DNA from: Chthoniobacter flavus | GTDB lineage: Bacteria > Verrucomicrobiota > Verrucomicrobiia > Chthoniobacterales > Chthoniobacteraceae | Length of the DNA stretch: 44,108 nucleotides | Direction of reading: 5' to 3' | NCBI GenBank assembly: GCA_945860355.1 | Contig: CAMARB010000009.1 | Location: 1 to 44,108 of the forward strand | Shown here: positions 1 through 7,197 of the stretch, one piece after another | How the letters are laid out: every line of letters starts with the position of its first letter | Position numbering within the stretch: the first letter of the stretch is position 1 | Translations under genes and position numbers: made by a program | Notes under the pieces: generated by a model | The model's input: the letters and a program-made list of their open reading frames with translations, nothing else | The model's database searches: none | Told to the model about the DNA's origin: nothing

Positions 1-456
1 TGAAGACCCGCAAGCCAGCGCTCGCGCAGTCTCCATGCTTTCCATTTCGGCTTGCTCATGGTTTGCCGGTAGAGGGTCCGCTGCAGCTTCCGAACTCCCG
101 TTGCCGTTTCAGGCACCGTAGGCGTTGTTCTCCCTTTCGGGCCATCGCCCCGTTCTCTTTCCGCTATGGACTCTTGCGCACAACTGTCCCTCCTTCGCTC
201 CACTCCGTTTTCCGGAACTTCAAGGCTACTATGAGGGACTCTGACTCCTGCTCGCGCCGAACCGGCCTCCCTCTTCGCAGAGGTTGTGCCGCTCAATTGG
301 ATGAGGTTCACTTTCGTTAGGGCCTGCTCGTTCAGACCATGCCCCGATTGCGGCTTCGGCCCCGCGCCTTCATTCCGGACATCGCTTTCGGTCGTGAACC
401 GTCTCATTCGACCGGCGGGACTTTCACCCGCGCGGACGCCAGATTCCCCAGCGCAC
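1..456 (-). mobile_element. Group II intron, 5' RNA domain and start of intron-encoded ORF (runs off left edge)
   Basis: Read on the minus strand, the element begins at 456 with GTGCGC, a group II intron 5' end of the GUGYG type. About 28 nt further on is the domain I signature GGGTGAAAGTCCC. Near 225-250 lies GTCAGAGTCCCTCATAGTAG, which resembles the segment just before the ORF in bacterial introns. An open frame then runs to the window edge and contains the peptide VRKLQRTLYRQ, similar to the N-terminus of intron-encoded reverse transcriptase/maturases, although no RT catalytic motif falls inside the window. The upstream exon ends in CCGGGT, which is the end of a repeat A copy. The first 38 nt match the intron at the right edge of the window with one difference. 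Confidence 0.72.
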
Positions 457-457
457 A

Positions 458-597
458 CCCGGACTCCGAAATGGCAGAGAAAGATCTTCTTCGCGCGGAG
501 GCGCGGGGATCGCGGAGGGATTTTTGGAAATTGCCGAAACCCAAGGCTTTGCACTTTCGCCCCTTCGGTCATCCCGCTGGAACTTACGTTTTCAGGT
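458..597 (+). repeat. Repeat A copy 1 (dispersed ~140-bp intergenic repeat)
   Basis: This copy begins CCCGGACTCCGAAATGG, has a degenerate core of the CGCGGAGNCGCGGAG type, and ends ATCCCGCTGGAACTTACG followed by TTTTCAGGT. It is the most diverged full-length copy. The left group II intron abuts its left end, and its right end touches the stop codon of the small minus-strand gene at 598. Confidence 0.75.
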
Positions 598-810
598 TTA
601 GAGCAGTGTGCTGGAGTCTTTGCGCTCGAGTTTGAGCAGCTGTTTTTTGACCGTCTCCACCTCCTTGGTGAGTGCGAAGAGCGCCTTGTAGATTTCATCC
701 TGCGTTTCTTTGTCGGCGAGTCCAGGCACAGCGGGATGCATCGCGGTGACGCCGGAGGCGAGTTTGAGGCATTGTTCCCGGAGGGCTTGAATGGCGGCGG
801 ATCGGTCCAT
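598..810 (-). CDS. Small conserved-looking hypothetical protein, 70 aa
   Basis: I do not recognise the family. The 70-residue product is predicted to be mostly alpha-helical. A central proline-containing turn (HPAVPGLAD, around residues 25-33) separates two amphipathic helices, the second (about 40-66) rich in Lys/Glu/Leu and coiled-coil-like. There is no signal peptide, Cys pair or membrane segment. The reading frame has plausible composition and is the only sensible frame here. It is isolated, transcribed away from lpdA's 3' side, with repeat A directly downstream and a ~570-bp repeat-bearing spacer upstream. It could be a small structural or regulatory protein, or a chance frame. Confidence 0.5.
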   Translation of the reverse strand: MDRSAAIQALREQCLKLASGVTAMHPAVPGLADKETQDEIYKALFALTKEVETVKKQLLKLERKDSSTLL

Positions 811-1059
811 GGCGGCGTCGGCTGGTGTTGACTCGGAGAAAGAGGGAGCGGCCGTTCCTGTACTTCATCGCCGGCCCGGGCGCACCTTATTCCTTCGCTT
901 TCCCCCGCGCATGGCTGATTCCCGTTGCCGCGGTCCATGGAGGGCGGGTGGGTCGCAAAGCAGTCAGGGAGAACCGCTGGGAGCACAAAGAATCCTGGGG
1001 CGGTCGTGCGCCTCGCGATCTTGTCTGTCGTCTCTGCGCGGGGCGACGGAGCGGGCAAA

Positions 1060-1197
1060 CCCGAAAATGGAAGTTCCAGCGGAATGACTCAGAGGGACAA
1101 ATCACAACACTCTGGCGTTCCGCACTTTCCAAAAAGCTCCCCGCGTTCTCCGCGTCTCCGCGTGAAAATAATCGTTCTGAAACTTCGGAGTTCGGGG
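1060..1197 (-). repeat. Repeat A copy 2, the clearest full-length copy
   Basis: On the plus strand it reads CCCGAAAATGGAAGTTCCAG at the left, has a core CCCCGCGTTCTCCGCG next to CGTGAAAATAATC, and ends AACTTCGGAGTTCGGGG. The two ends are imperfect inverted repeats of each other: CCCGAAAATGGAAGTTCCAG against CCCGAACTCCGAAGTTTCAG on the opposite strand. That is the architecture of a small non-autonomous element. Confidence 0.8.
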
Positions 1198-1226
1198 CAA
1201 ACCGGCTTGGTTGTCGCCAAAGCAAG

Positions 1227-1251
1227 AGGCCCTCCGGGATGCGGAGGGCCT
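1227..1251. terminator. Strong GC hairpin downstream of lpdA
   Basis: AGGCCCTCC pairs with GGAGGGCCT across a 7-nt loop. It lies about 130 bp past the lpdA stop on the minus strand. Neither side has a convincing T-run, so it may stabilise 3' ends or be a repeat rather than a classical intrinsic terminator. Confidence 0.45.
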
Positions 1252-1383
1252 TTGGCTCCCGGATGTGAACCCGGGGGAAGAGTGACCGAGAAGAAACGGG
1301 CGCTCCGTGATTTCCCACAGGGTCGCAGCGCTCTCCGCGGTGCCCCGTGAAAAGTGTCTGTCTCCGGACGCCCGGAGGTCGCC

Positions 1384-2769
1384 TTAAATGTGGATGGCCG
1401 CGCCGTAGGCCTGCGACACCGCCTCGTGGACGGCTTCGCTCAGGGTCGGGTGCGCGTGGATGGTCGCCTCGAGTTCCTCGTGCGTGGCCTCCATCGTGAT
1501 AGCCAAGCCGAGCTCGGCGATCATCTCGGTCGCCTCCGGCCCGATGATGTGGGCGCCCAGGACTTCGCCGTGTTTTTCGCCGAGGATGAGCTTCACAAAA
1601 CCGTCGATCTCGCCGATCGCCCGCGCCTTGCCGCTGGCCATGAACGGGAATTTCCCGACCTTGAACGGGATCCCCTTTTCTTTGGCGGCGCGTTCCGTGA
1701 GGCCGACGCTGGCCACCTGGGGATGGCAGTAGGTGCAGCCCGGGAACACCGTGACTTTCTTGGGCTGATGCTTGGTGAACATGCCCTCGACGGCTTGGAC
1801 CGCCTCGTAGCTGGCGACGTGCGCGAGCCAGGGGGGCCCGATGATGTCGCCCGCCGCGTAGACGCCCGGGACGTTGGTTTCGTAGCGGTCGTTGGTCTTG
1901 AGATAACCGCGGTCGGTGAGTTCCAGCTTGAGGTTGCCGCCGGGCAGAAGCGCTTGCACGCCGATGGCCACGAGGCACACGTCGGCTTCGAGCACCTGCT
2001 CGGCGCCTTTGGCGTCCTGCACCGTGATTTTCACGCCGGTCGGAGTCACCTCGGTCTTGGTGGTCTTTGTGCTGGTGAGCAGCTTGATGCCCTGCTTGGT
2101 GAACGCCTTCTCCAGGGTCTGGGAGACTTCCGTGTCCTCGACGGGCAGGATGTTGGGCATCATCTCGACGACCGTCACCTTCGTGCCGAAGGCGTTGTAG
2201 AAATAGGCGAACTCGATGCCGATGGCGCCGGCGCCGATGACAATCATGCTCTTGGGCTGTTTCTCGAGCACCATCGCCTCGCGGCTGCCGATCACCGAGG
2301 TGCCGTTGAAAGGCAGGCCCGGCAACGGACGCGTCACCACGCCCGTGCTGATCAGGATCTTGGGCGCGCTGTGGGTTTCCTCTTTGCCGTCGGCCAGCTT
2401 CACCTTCACCGTGCCGACCTTGTCCACCGTGGCTTCGCCCCGGATGTAGTCGACCTTGTTTTTCTTGAAGAGAAATTCGATGCCCGCCGCGTTCTTGTCG
2501 GAGACGTCCCGGGAACGCTTGATGATTTTGCTCCAGTCGTAGCTCAGGCCCTCGATCTTGAACCCGAACTCCTCCGCGCGATGCGCCATGAGGTGGTAAA
2601 GCTCCGCGTTGCGCAGCAGCGACTTGGTCGGAATACAACCCCAGTTCAGACAGGTGCCGCCCGCGCGCTCCTTCTCGATACAGGCCACTTTTTTGCCGAG
2701 TTGCGCCGCTTTGATCGCGCCGACATACCCGGCGGGGCCGCCGCCAACAACGATGAGGTCGTAGTTCAT
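1384..2769 (-). CDS. lpdA: Dihydrolipoyl dehydrogenase (E3)
   Basis: FAD-dependent enzyme that reoxidises dihydrolipoyl groups of 2-oxoacid dehydrogenase complexes and passes electrons to NAD+. The 461-aa length is standard. The FAD dinucleotide fold is at the N-terminus (VVGGGPAGY, about residues 7-15). The redox disulfide motif GGTCLNWGCIPTKS places the active cysteines at 40 and 45. A second Rossmann motif (VIGAGAIGIEFAY, about 178-190) binds NAD. The C-terminal dimer-interface motif HAHPTLSE supplies the catalytic His440-Glu445 pair. It lies 188 bp downstream of pdhC on the same strand, so it is the last gene of the pyruvate dehydrogenase set. It could also serve other lipoyl proteins, including the GcvH-like protein at 11.5 kb; that is inference. 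Confidence 0.97.
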   Translation of the reverse strand: MNYDLIVVGGGPAGYVGAIKAAQLGKKVACIEKERAGGTCLNWGCIPTKSLLRNAELYHLMAHRAEEFGFKIEGLSYDWSKIIKRSRDVSDKNAAGIEFLFKKNKVDYIRGEATVDKVGTVKVKLADGKEETHSAPKILISTGVVTRPLPGLPFNGTSVIGSREAMVLEKQPKSMIVIGAGAIGIEFAYFYNAFGTKVTVVEMMPNILPVEDTEVSQTLEKAFTKQGIKLLTSTKTTKTEVTPTGVKITVQDAKGAEQVLEADVCLVAIGVQALLPGGNLKLELTDRGYLKTNDRYETNVPGVYAAGDIIGPPWLAHVASYEAVQAVEGMFTKHQPKKVTVFPGCTYCHPQVASVGLTERAAKEKGIPFKVGKFPFMASGKARAIGEIDGFVKLILGEKHGEVLGAHIIGPEATEMIAELGLAITMEATHEELEATIHAHPTLSEAVHEAVSQAYGAAIHI

Positions 2770-2957
2770 AAATGAAGAAAGTGCTGGTTCGCTCCGGACA
2801 CCATCGCCGGGCGGCGGTGAACATGCGGGCGCGCGGCGTTGAGCGTCAAAGATTTTGTCCCGCGATTTTCAGGGACGCCGCCGCCCCGAATGAACACTCC
2901 GCCCGGGGCCGGGCCCACCTTGCAAGGCCGGGGCGCCAGGGCGGCGTCGGCCCGCGC

Positions 2958-4220
2958 TTAGAGCAGCATCAACGTCGGGCACTCAATGAGCCGGCGCAGT
3001 TCGGAGAGATACTGCGCGCCGACCGCGCCGTCGACCACCCGGTGGTCGGCGCTCAGCCCGATCGCCAGTCGTTGGCCGGCCACGATCTGGTCGTTGGCGC
3101 CCACCACGGGCTTTTTCACGATCGCGCCCACGCTCAGGATCATCGCCTGCGGCGGGTTGATGATCGCCGAGAAACTGTCGATGCCGTAGCTGCCGAGGTT
3201 GGACACCGTAATTGTGCCGCCCTGGTATTCCTCGGGCTTGAGCTTTTTGGATCGCGCGCGCGTGGCGAGATCTTTGACGGCTTCGCTGACCTGCTGGATG
3301 GACTTCTTTTGGGCGTCGCGGATCACCGGCGTCACAAGCCCTTCCTCGACCGCCACGGCGACGCTCAGATGGACCCCGCCGTATTGGATGATCGCGTCGC
3401 CGGCGAAGCTGGCGTTGACGGCCGGCACCTTCACGGCGGCGCTGATCACGGCCTTGAGGACGAAATCGTTGACGGTGAGTTTGCTGCGTCCGGCGGCGTC
3501 AGCAGCGGCGTTGATTTCAGCCCGCAGCTTCATGAGCGGCGCGGCGTCCACCTCGATGTTGAGATAGAAATGCGGGATCGTGGTTTTGCTCAGAAGCAGG
3601 CGGTCGGCGATCACGCGGCGCATGCCGCTGAGGGCGATGCGCTGGTCCCCCTCCCCGGCGGGAGTGGACGGCACGGCGGCCGGTGCAGGCGCTGCGGAGC
3701 GGGCGGCGGCACCGGGCTGGGCTTTGCCGATGTCGGCGGCAACGATGCGGCCTCCGGGTCCCGAACCCGCGAGGGTCTCCAGATCAATCCCCTTTTCCTG
3801 GGCCAGTTTCCGGGCCAGGGGCGAGACGCGCACGCGCTCGCCGGAGGCGCGCTTGGCGGCAGCGGGCGCCGGGGCCGGCGCGGAAGCCGCGGCGGGTGCA
3901 GCCGGGGCCTTCTCCGCAGGCGCTTTGGCGGCGACCGGCGCGGCGGGTGCGGGTTCGGACCCCGCGGCCGGCGGTTTTTCCCCATTGGCGAGCAGCAAAC
4001 CGATGCGGCTGCCGATGGTGACTTTCGTTCCGGCCGGGATGAGATGCTGGTGCAGGATGCCGTCGTCGAAAGCTTCCATTTCCATCGTGGCCTTGTCGGT
4101 TTCCACCTCGGCCAGGACGTCGCCGACTTCCACGCTGTCCCCCTCATTCTTCCGCCACTTGACGAGGGTTCCCTCGGTCATGGTGTCGCTGAGCTTGGGC
4201 ATTTCAATGTAAGTGGCCAT
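2958..4220 (-). CDS. pdhC: Dihydrolipoamide acetyltransferase, pyruvate dehydrogenase E2
   Basis: Core of the pyruvate dehydrogenase complex; it transfers acetyl groups from lipoyl-lysine to CoA. The 420-aa protein has a single N-terminal lipoyl domain (about residues 1-78) with the acceptor lysine K43 in VETDKATMEME. A long Ala/Pro-rich linker follows (about 80-125), then a peripheral-subunit-binding domain (about 128-165, VSPLARKLAQEKGID with GSGPGGRI) and a catalytic acyltransferase domain. The active-site motif DHRVVDGAVGA gives H393 and D397. The start at ATG 4220 (MATYIEMPKLSDTM) is the family's usual one. The gap from pdhB is 127 bp and contains an intrinsic terminator, so this gene may have its own promoter or depend on read-through. 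Confidence 0.96.
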   Translation of the reverse strand: MATYIEMPKLSDTMTEGTLVKWRKNEGDSVEVGDVLAEVETDKATMEMEAFDDGILHQHLIPAGTKVTIGSRIGLLLANGEKPPAAGSEPAPAAPVAAKAPAEKAPAAPAAASAPAPAPAAAKRASGERVRVSPLARKLAQEKGIDLETLAGSGPGGRIVAADIGKAQPGAAARSAAPAPAAVPSTPAGEGDQRIALSGMRRVIADRLLLSKTTIPHFYLNIEVDAAPLMKLRAEINAAADAAGRSKLTVNDFVLKAVISAAVKVPAVNASFAGDAIIQYGGVHLSVAVAVEEGLVTPVIRDAQKKSIQQVSEAVKDLATRARSKKLKPEEYQGGTITVSNLGSYGIDSFSAIINPPQAMILSVGAIVKKPVVGANDQIVAGQRLAIGLSADHRVVDGAVGAQYLSELRRLIECPTLMLL

Positions 4221-4283
4221 GGAATGAAATTGGTTCGAATGGGTGTGCGGGCGCGGCTGATTTAACGAATGCCGCGCAGGAGG

Positions 4284-4328
4284 GAAACAAAAACTCGGAG
4301 GCCGTCTCTTGCGGGGCGACCTCCGAGT
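4284..4328 (-). terminator. Intrinsic terminator after pdhB
   Basis: On the minus strand, ACTCGGAGG pairs with CCTCCGAGT (the loop contains extra G/C pairing), followed by TTTTTGTTT. It lies just past the pdhB stop codon and before pdhC. It should end or attenuate the pdhAB transcript. Confidence 0.75.
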
Positions 4329-4347
4329 AAAAAACTGCCGGGCGCGT

Positions 4348-5322
4348 TCAGCAAATGCTCAGCACCTTGGAGACGATGTCCGTGGGGCGGGGTAACTGAA
4401 GCGGCTCGAGCGCCGGGCTGTAGATTGCGGGCGCGTCGATTGCGCTAATGCGCAGGACGGGCGCGTCGAGGTCGTCAAACGCCTTCTCCATGAGCATGGA
4501 GGAAATCTGGGCGTCCACGCCGCAGAACGGCTTGTTTTCCTCGATGAGCACGGCGCGGTGCGTTTTGCGCACGGACTTGAGAATGGCTTCCTCGTCCAGG
4601 GGCCGGATGCTGCGCAGGTCGATCACCTCGGCCTGGATGTCGTGTTCGGCGGCGAGCAGCTCGGCCGCCTTGAGCGCGGTGAGCACCGCGCGGCCGTGGG
4701 CGATGAGGCTCACGTCGGAGCCCTCGCGTTTCACGTCCGCCACGCCCAGCGGGATGAGGTATTCCTCGGAGGGGACCTCCCATTTCTCGCCGTAGAGCAG
4801 GGTGTTTTCCATGAACATCACCGGATCGTTGTCGCGGATGGCGGACTTCATGAGCCCCTTGGCGTCGTAGGCCGTTGCGGGGCACACGACTTTCAAGCCG
4901 GGGATGTTCGCGAGCATGTTCTCCGGCGTGTGGCTGTGGGTGGCGCCGACGTTGGTGCCGCCGTTGGCGGGGCCGCGGATCACGATGGGACAGTTGATGA
5001 GACCGCCGCTCATGTAACGCACGAACCCGGCGTTGTTCACGATCTGATCCCAGGCGACCGTGGCGAAGCTCCAGAACATGAGCTCCATCACCGGACGCAG
5101 CCCCAGCATCGAGGCGCCCACGCCCATGCCGATGAAAGCCGCCTCGCTGATGGGCGTATCCACCACGCGTTTGTCCCCGAAACGTTTCCAGAGACCCTCG
5201 GTGACTTTGTAGGCGCCGTCGTATTCGGCCACTTCTTCGCCGAGCAGCACCACGTTTTCGTCGCGTTCGATTTCTTCGGCGAGCGCGTGACGCAGCGCTT
5301 CGCGGTAGGTGATTTCTGGCAT
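4348..5322 (-). CDS. pdhB: Pyruvate dehydrogenase E1 component, beta subunit
   Basis: Beta half of the thiamine-diphosphate E1 heterotetramer that decarboxylates pyruvate. The start is placed at ATG 5322 (MPEITYREALRHALAEE), giving 324 aa, the family norm. The open frame extends 91 codons further upstream, but that part is non-conserved, Arg/Gly-rich and overlaps the pdhA 3' end. The N-terminal pyrimidine-binding domain includes VVDTPISEAAFIGMGVG, with the conserved cofactor-activating Glu at 60. The C-terminal transketolase-like domain includes IDLRSIRPLDEEAI. It follows pdhA with a 62-bp gap on the same strand and has a terminator immediately after it. 2-Oxoisovalerate specificity (BkdAB) is possible in principle, but the context favours pyruvate. 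Confidence 0.95.
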   Translation of the reverse strand: MPEITYREALRHALAEEIERDENVVLLGEEVAEYDGAYKVTEGLWKRFGDKRVVDTPISEAAFIGMGVGASMLGLRPVMELMFWSFATVAWDQIVNNAGFVRYMSGGLINCPIVIRGPANGGTNVGATHSHTPENMLANIPGLKVVCPATAYDAKGLMKSAIRDNDPVMFMENTLLYGEKWEVPSEEYLIPLGVADVKREGSDVSLIAHGRAVLTALKAAELLAAEHDIQAEVIDLRSIRPLDEEAILKSVRKTHRAVLIEENKPFCGVDAQISSMLMEKAFDDLDAPVLRISAIDAPAIYSPALEPLQLPRPTDIVSKVLSIC

Positions 5323-5384
5323 TGCTAAAATGGAGTGAGAGGGAATTACGGGGCCCCGCGCCGAAACGAGCGGGGCGGGGGAGA

Positions 5385-6458
5385 CTAGTCGTTGAAGAAG
5401 TGTTTGCCCGTGCGACCGGCGATCGTTTGGCGGTCCACCTCGAAATAGATGTCCTCGGAGATGCTGGCCGCCGTCGGGAACGGACTGTCCTCGGCGAACT
5501 TCACGCTCTCCGCCGCCTCCTGGCGCGCCGCGGAATCGATCTCGTCGTATTTTTCCGCCGTCAGAACGCCCTCGCCGATGAGCCGCGTTTTCCACAGCCG
5601 GATCGGGTCGTGGTCCTGCTTGTAGCGCTCAATCTCGTCCTCGCTCCGGTAAACCTTGTGTTTGGCGTCGGCCACGGAATGTCCGTAGTAGCGATACGTG
5701 GAGATCTCGAGCACCGTGGGCCGGGACTGTTTGTGGGCGCGATCCATGGCCTCCTGGACCTTGGCCCGCACTTCGTAGAGGTCCTCGCCGTTGCACACGT
5801 CCCAGTCCATGGCGAATCCCTGGGCGCGCTCCGCGAGGCTGGTGCGGAAGGCGCTGGACCGCACGAGGCTTGTGCCCATGGAGTATTGGTTGTTCTCGAT
5901 GATGTACACCACCGGCAGATCCCAGAGCGAAGCGATGTTGAGGCATTCGTACCAGGACCCCTGGTTGACCGCGCCGTCGCCCAGAAAACAGAGCGCCGCG
6001 CCTTTGAGCCCCTTGTACTTGATCGCGAAGGCCAAGCCCAAGCCGAGCGGGGTTTGGCCCGCCACAATGCCGTGGCCGCCCCAGAAATTCTTGTCCGGCG
6101 CGAAATAATGCATCGAACCGCCTTTGCCCTTGGAACAGCCGGTGGCTTTTCCGAAGAGCTCGGCCATACACTCGTTCATGTTCATGCCCACCGCCAACGC
6201 GTGGCCGTGGTCCCGGTAGGCGGTGATGACATGGTCGTTGGCCCCCATGAGCGACACCGCGCCCACCGCCACGCTTTCCTGGCCAATATAAAGGTGGAGG
6301 AATCCCCCCATCTTTCCGACCTGATACTGTTTGAGAGCGGCTTGCTCAAAGCGCCGGATGCGGAGCATCTCGCGCAGAAAGCGGAGCTTATCGTCAGAAG
6401 TCAGCGCCTGATTGACGGGCGCTGGAGAGTAATCTTGGGCTTTGACGGCTGTTTCCAT
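5385..6458 (-). CDS. pdhA: Pyruvate dehydrogenase E1 component, alpha subunit
   Basis: Alpha half of E1, binding the diphosphate end of thiamine diphosphate. The 357-aa product from ATG 6458 has the TPP motif beginning GDG at 160-162 and closing with ENN at 188-190. It also has the conserved YRDHGHALAVG segment (81-91), the lid sequence KGKGGSMHYF (111-119) and the loop YRYYGHSVADAKHKVYR that carries phosphorylation sites in eukaryotic homologues. The frame stays open to 6782, but that extension is unconserved and GC-driven. It is first in the pdhA-pdhB-pdhC-lpdA series and diverges from cdd across a 322-bp promoter-bearing spacer. No clear Shine-Dalgarno precedes the start. Confidence 0.95.
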   Translation of the reverse strand: METAVKAQDYSPAPVNQALTSDDKLRFLREMLRIRRFEQAALKQYQVGKMGGFLHLYIGQESVAVGAVSLMGANDHVITAYRDHGHALAVGMNMNECMAELFGKATGCSKGKGGSMHYFAPDKNFWGGHGIVAGQTPLGLGLAFAIKYKGLKGAALCFLGDGAVNQGSWYECLNIASLWDLPVVYIIENNQYSMGTSLVRSSAFRTSLAERAQGFAMDWDVCNGEDLYEVRAKVQEAMDRAHKQSRPTVLEISTYRYYGHSVADAKHKVYRSEDEIERYKQDHDPIRLWKTRLIGEGVLTAEKYDEIDSAARQEAAESVKFAEDSPFPTAASISEDIYFEVDRQTIAGRTGKHFFND

Positions 6459-6780
6459 AGGGAGAGGCGTTAAACGGCCTACACCTAGTGGGATGTCAGG
6501 TTTTGTGCAACCACCAAGCTGGGGGGAGTTGGATTCTGCGCTCCGGGAGTTTTTTAAGTCCGATTTTCGGCGGAATCGGAGGGAGCGCTGTCCTGAATTG
6601 GACAAAAAGCCCGGCGTCGACTTGAAACGTCGGACGGCACGGTGCAACCCTTTGCCGCCGTTGTGTTTAGAACAATCTCCACTCCCGGACTTCCCACCCG
6701 GGCCTGTTCTCATCCATCTTTCGCTCCTCCGCTCGCCCGGGAAGACCCGGCAACCGTTGCGGTCCAAAGAACCCGTTCCC
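6459..6780. promoter_or_regulatory. Divergent promoter region between pdhA and cdd
   Basis: A 322-bp intergenic space from which pdhA (minus) and cdd (plus) diverge, so it must hold at least two promoters. A short dyad CCGATT...AATCGG is visible near 6562-6581. On the minus strand, TTGCAC followed 17 nt later by TAGGTG is a weak candidate promoter for pdhA. No riboswitch or repeat family is recognisable. Confidence 0.45.
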
Positions 6781-7173
6781 ATGAATTTCGAGCCCTTGTT
6801 ATCGGCCGCCTGGCAGGTCCGGGAAAACGCCCACGCGCCCTACTCGCGTTTTTCCGTGGGCGCGGCCTTGTTGGCGGAGGACGGCCGGATTTTCACCGGT
6901 TGCAACGTCGAGAACCTCTCCTTCGGGCTCACCGTCTGCGCCGAGCGCGCGGCGGTGTTCGCGGCCGTGGCGGCCGGGGCGAAACGGTTTCGGGCCCTGG
7001 CCGTGGTGTCGGACTCGCGGGAACCCGTCAGTCCCTGCGGGGCTTGCCGGCAGGTGCTCGCCGAGTTCTGCGAGGAACTACCCATCCGCACAACCAATCT
7101 CCAGGGCGAGGAATTTGAGGCCTGCCTCAGTGTTCTTCTTCCGAGAGCCCGGGCGGGTATCCTAGGCGCATAG
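6781..7173 (+). CDS. cdd: Cytidine deaminase
   Basis: Zinc-dependent deamination of cytidine and deoxycytidine to uridine and deoxyuridine in pyrimidine salvage. The 130-aa length fits the small homotetrameric class. The motifs are FSVGAALL (24-31), the substrate loop GCNVEN (40-45), and the zinc site TVCAERAAV (C53, catalytic E55) with PCGACRQ (C86, C89), the all-cysteine ligand set of this class. The start is ATG 6781; an in-frame extension back to 6442 is not conserved. It ends 24 bp before mnmG, with a parS-type palindrome in the gap, so the two genes are probably co-transcribed. Confidence 0.95.
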   Translation: MNFEPLLSAAWQVRENAHAPYSRFSVGAALLAEDGRIFTGCNVENLSFGLTVCAERAAVFAAVAAGAKRFRALAVVSDSREPVSPCGACRQVLAEFCEELPIRTTNLQGEEFEACLSVLLPRARAGILGA

Positions 7174-7176
7174 AAA

Positions 7177-7192
7177 TGTTCCACGTAGAACA
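7177..7192. other. parS-type centromere site 1 (one mismatch)
   Basis: TGTTCCACGTAGAACA matches the bacterial ParB-binding consensus TGTTNCACGTGNAACA at all but one position (A for G, right arm). It occupies the 24-bp gap between cdd and mnmG, directly in front of the mnmG start codon where a ribosome-binding site would be expected. Confidence 0.7.
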
Positions 7193-7197
7193 ATGCC

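Larger units (their letters stand above)
811..1383. other. Non-coding spacer with repeat A copy 2 and a GC hairpin
   Basis: This spacer separates the 5' end of the 70-aa gene from the 3' end of lpdA. It contains repeat A copy 2 and a strong hairpin, listed separately. The rest (811-1059 and 1252-1383) shows open frames only by GC bias, with no recognisable protein, RNA or repeat. Confidence 0.6.

Noticed and set aside
286-831. 181-codon plus-strand frame at the left edge
   Set aside because: It reads through the antisense of the group II intron, repeat A and the small minus-strand gene; its length reflects GC bias.
1354-2775. 473-codon open frame on the plus strand opposite lpdA
   Set aside because: It is the antisense shadow of a clearly conserved gene; its His/Arg/Gly/Asp-rich composition is typical of GC-rich antisense frames.
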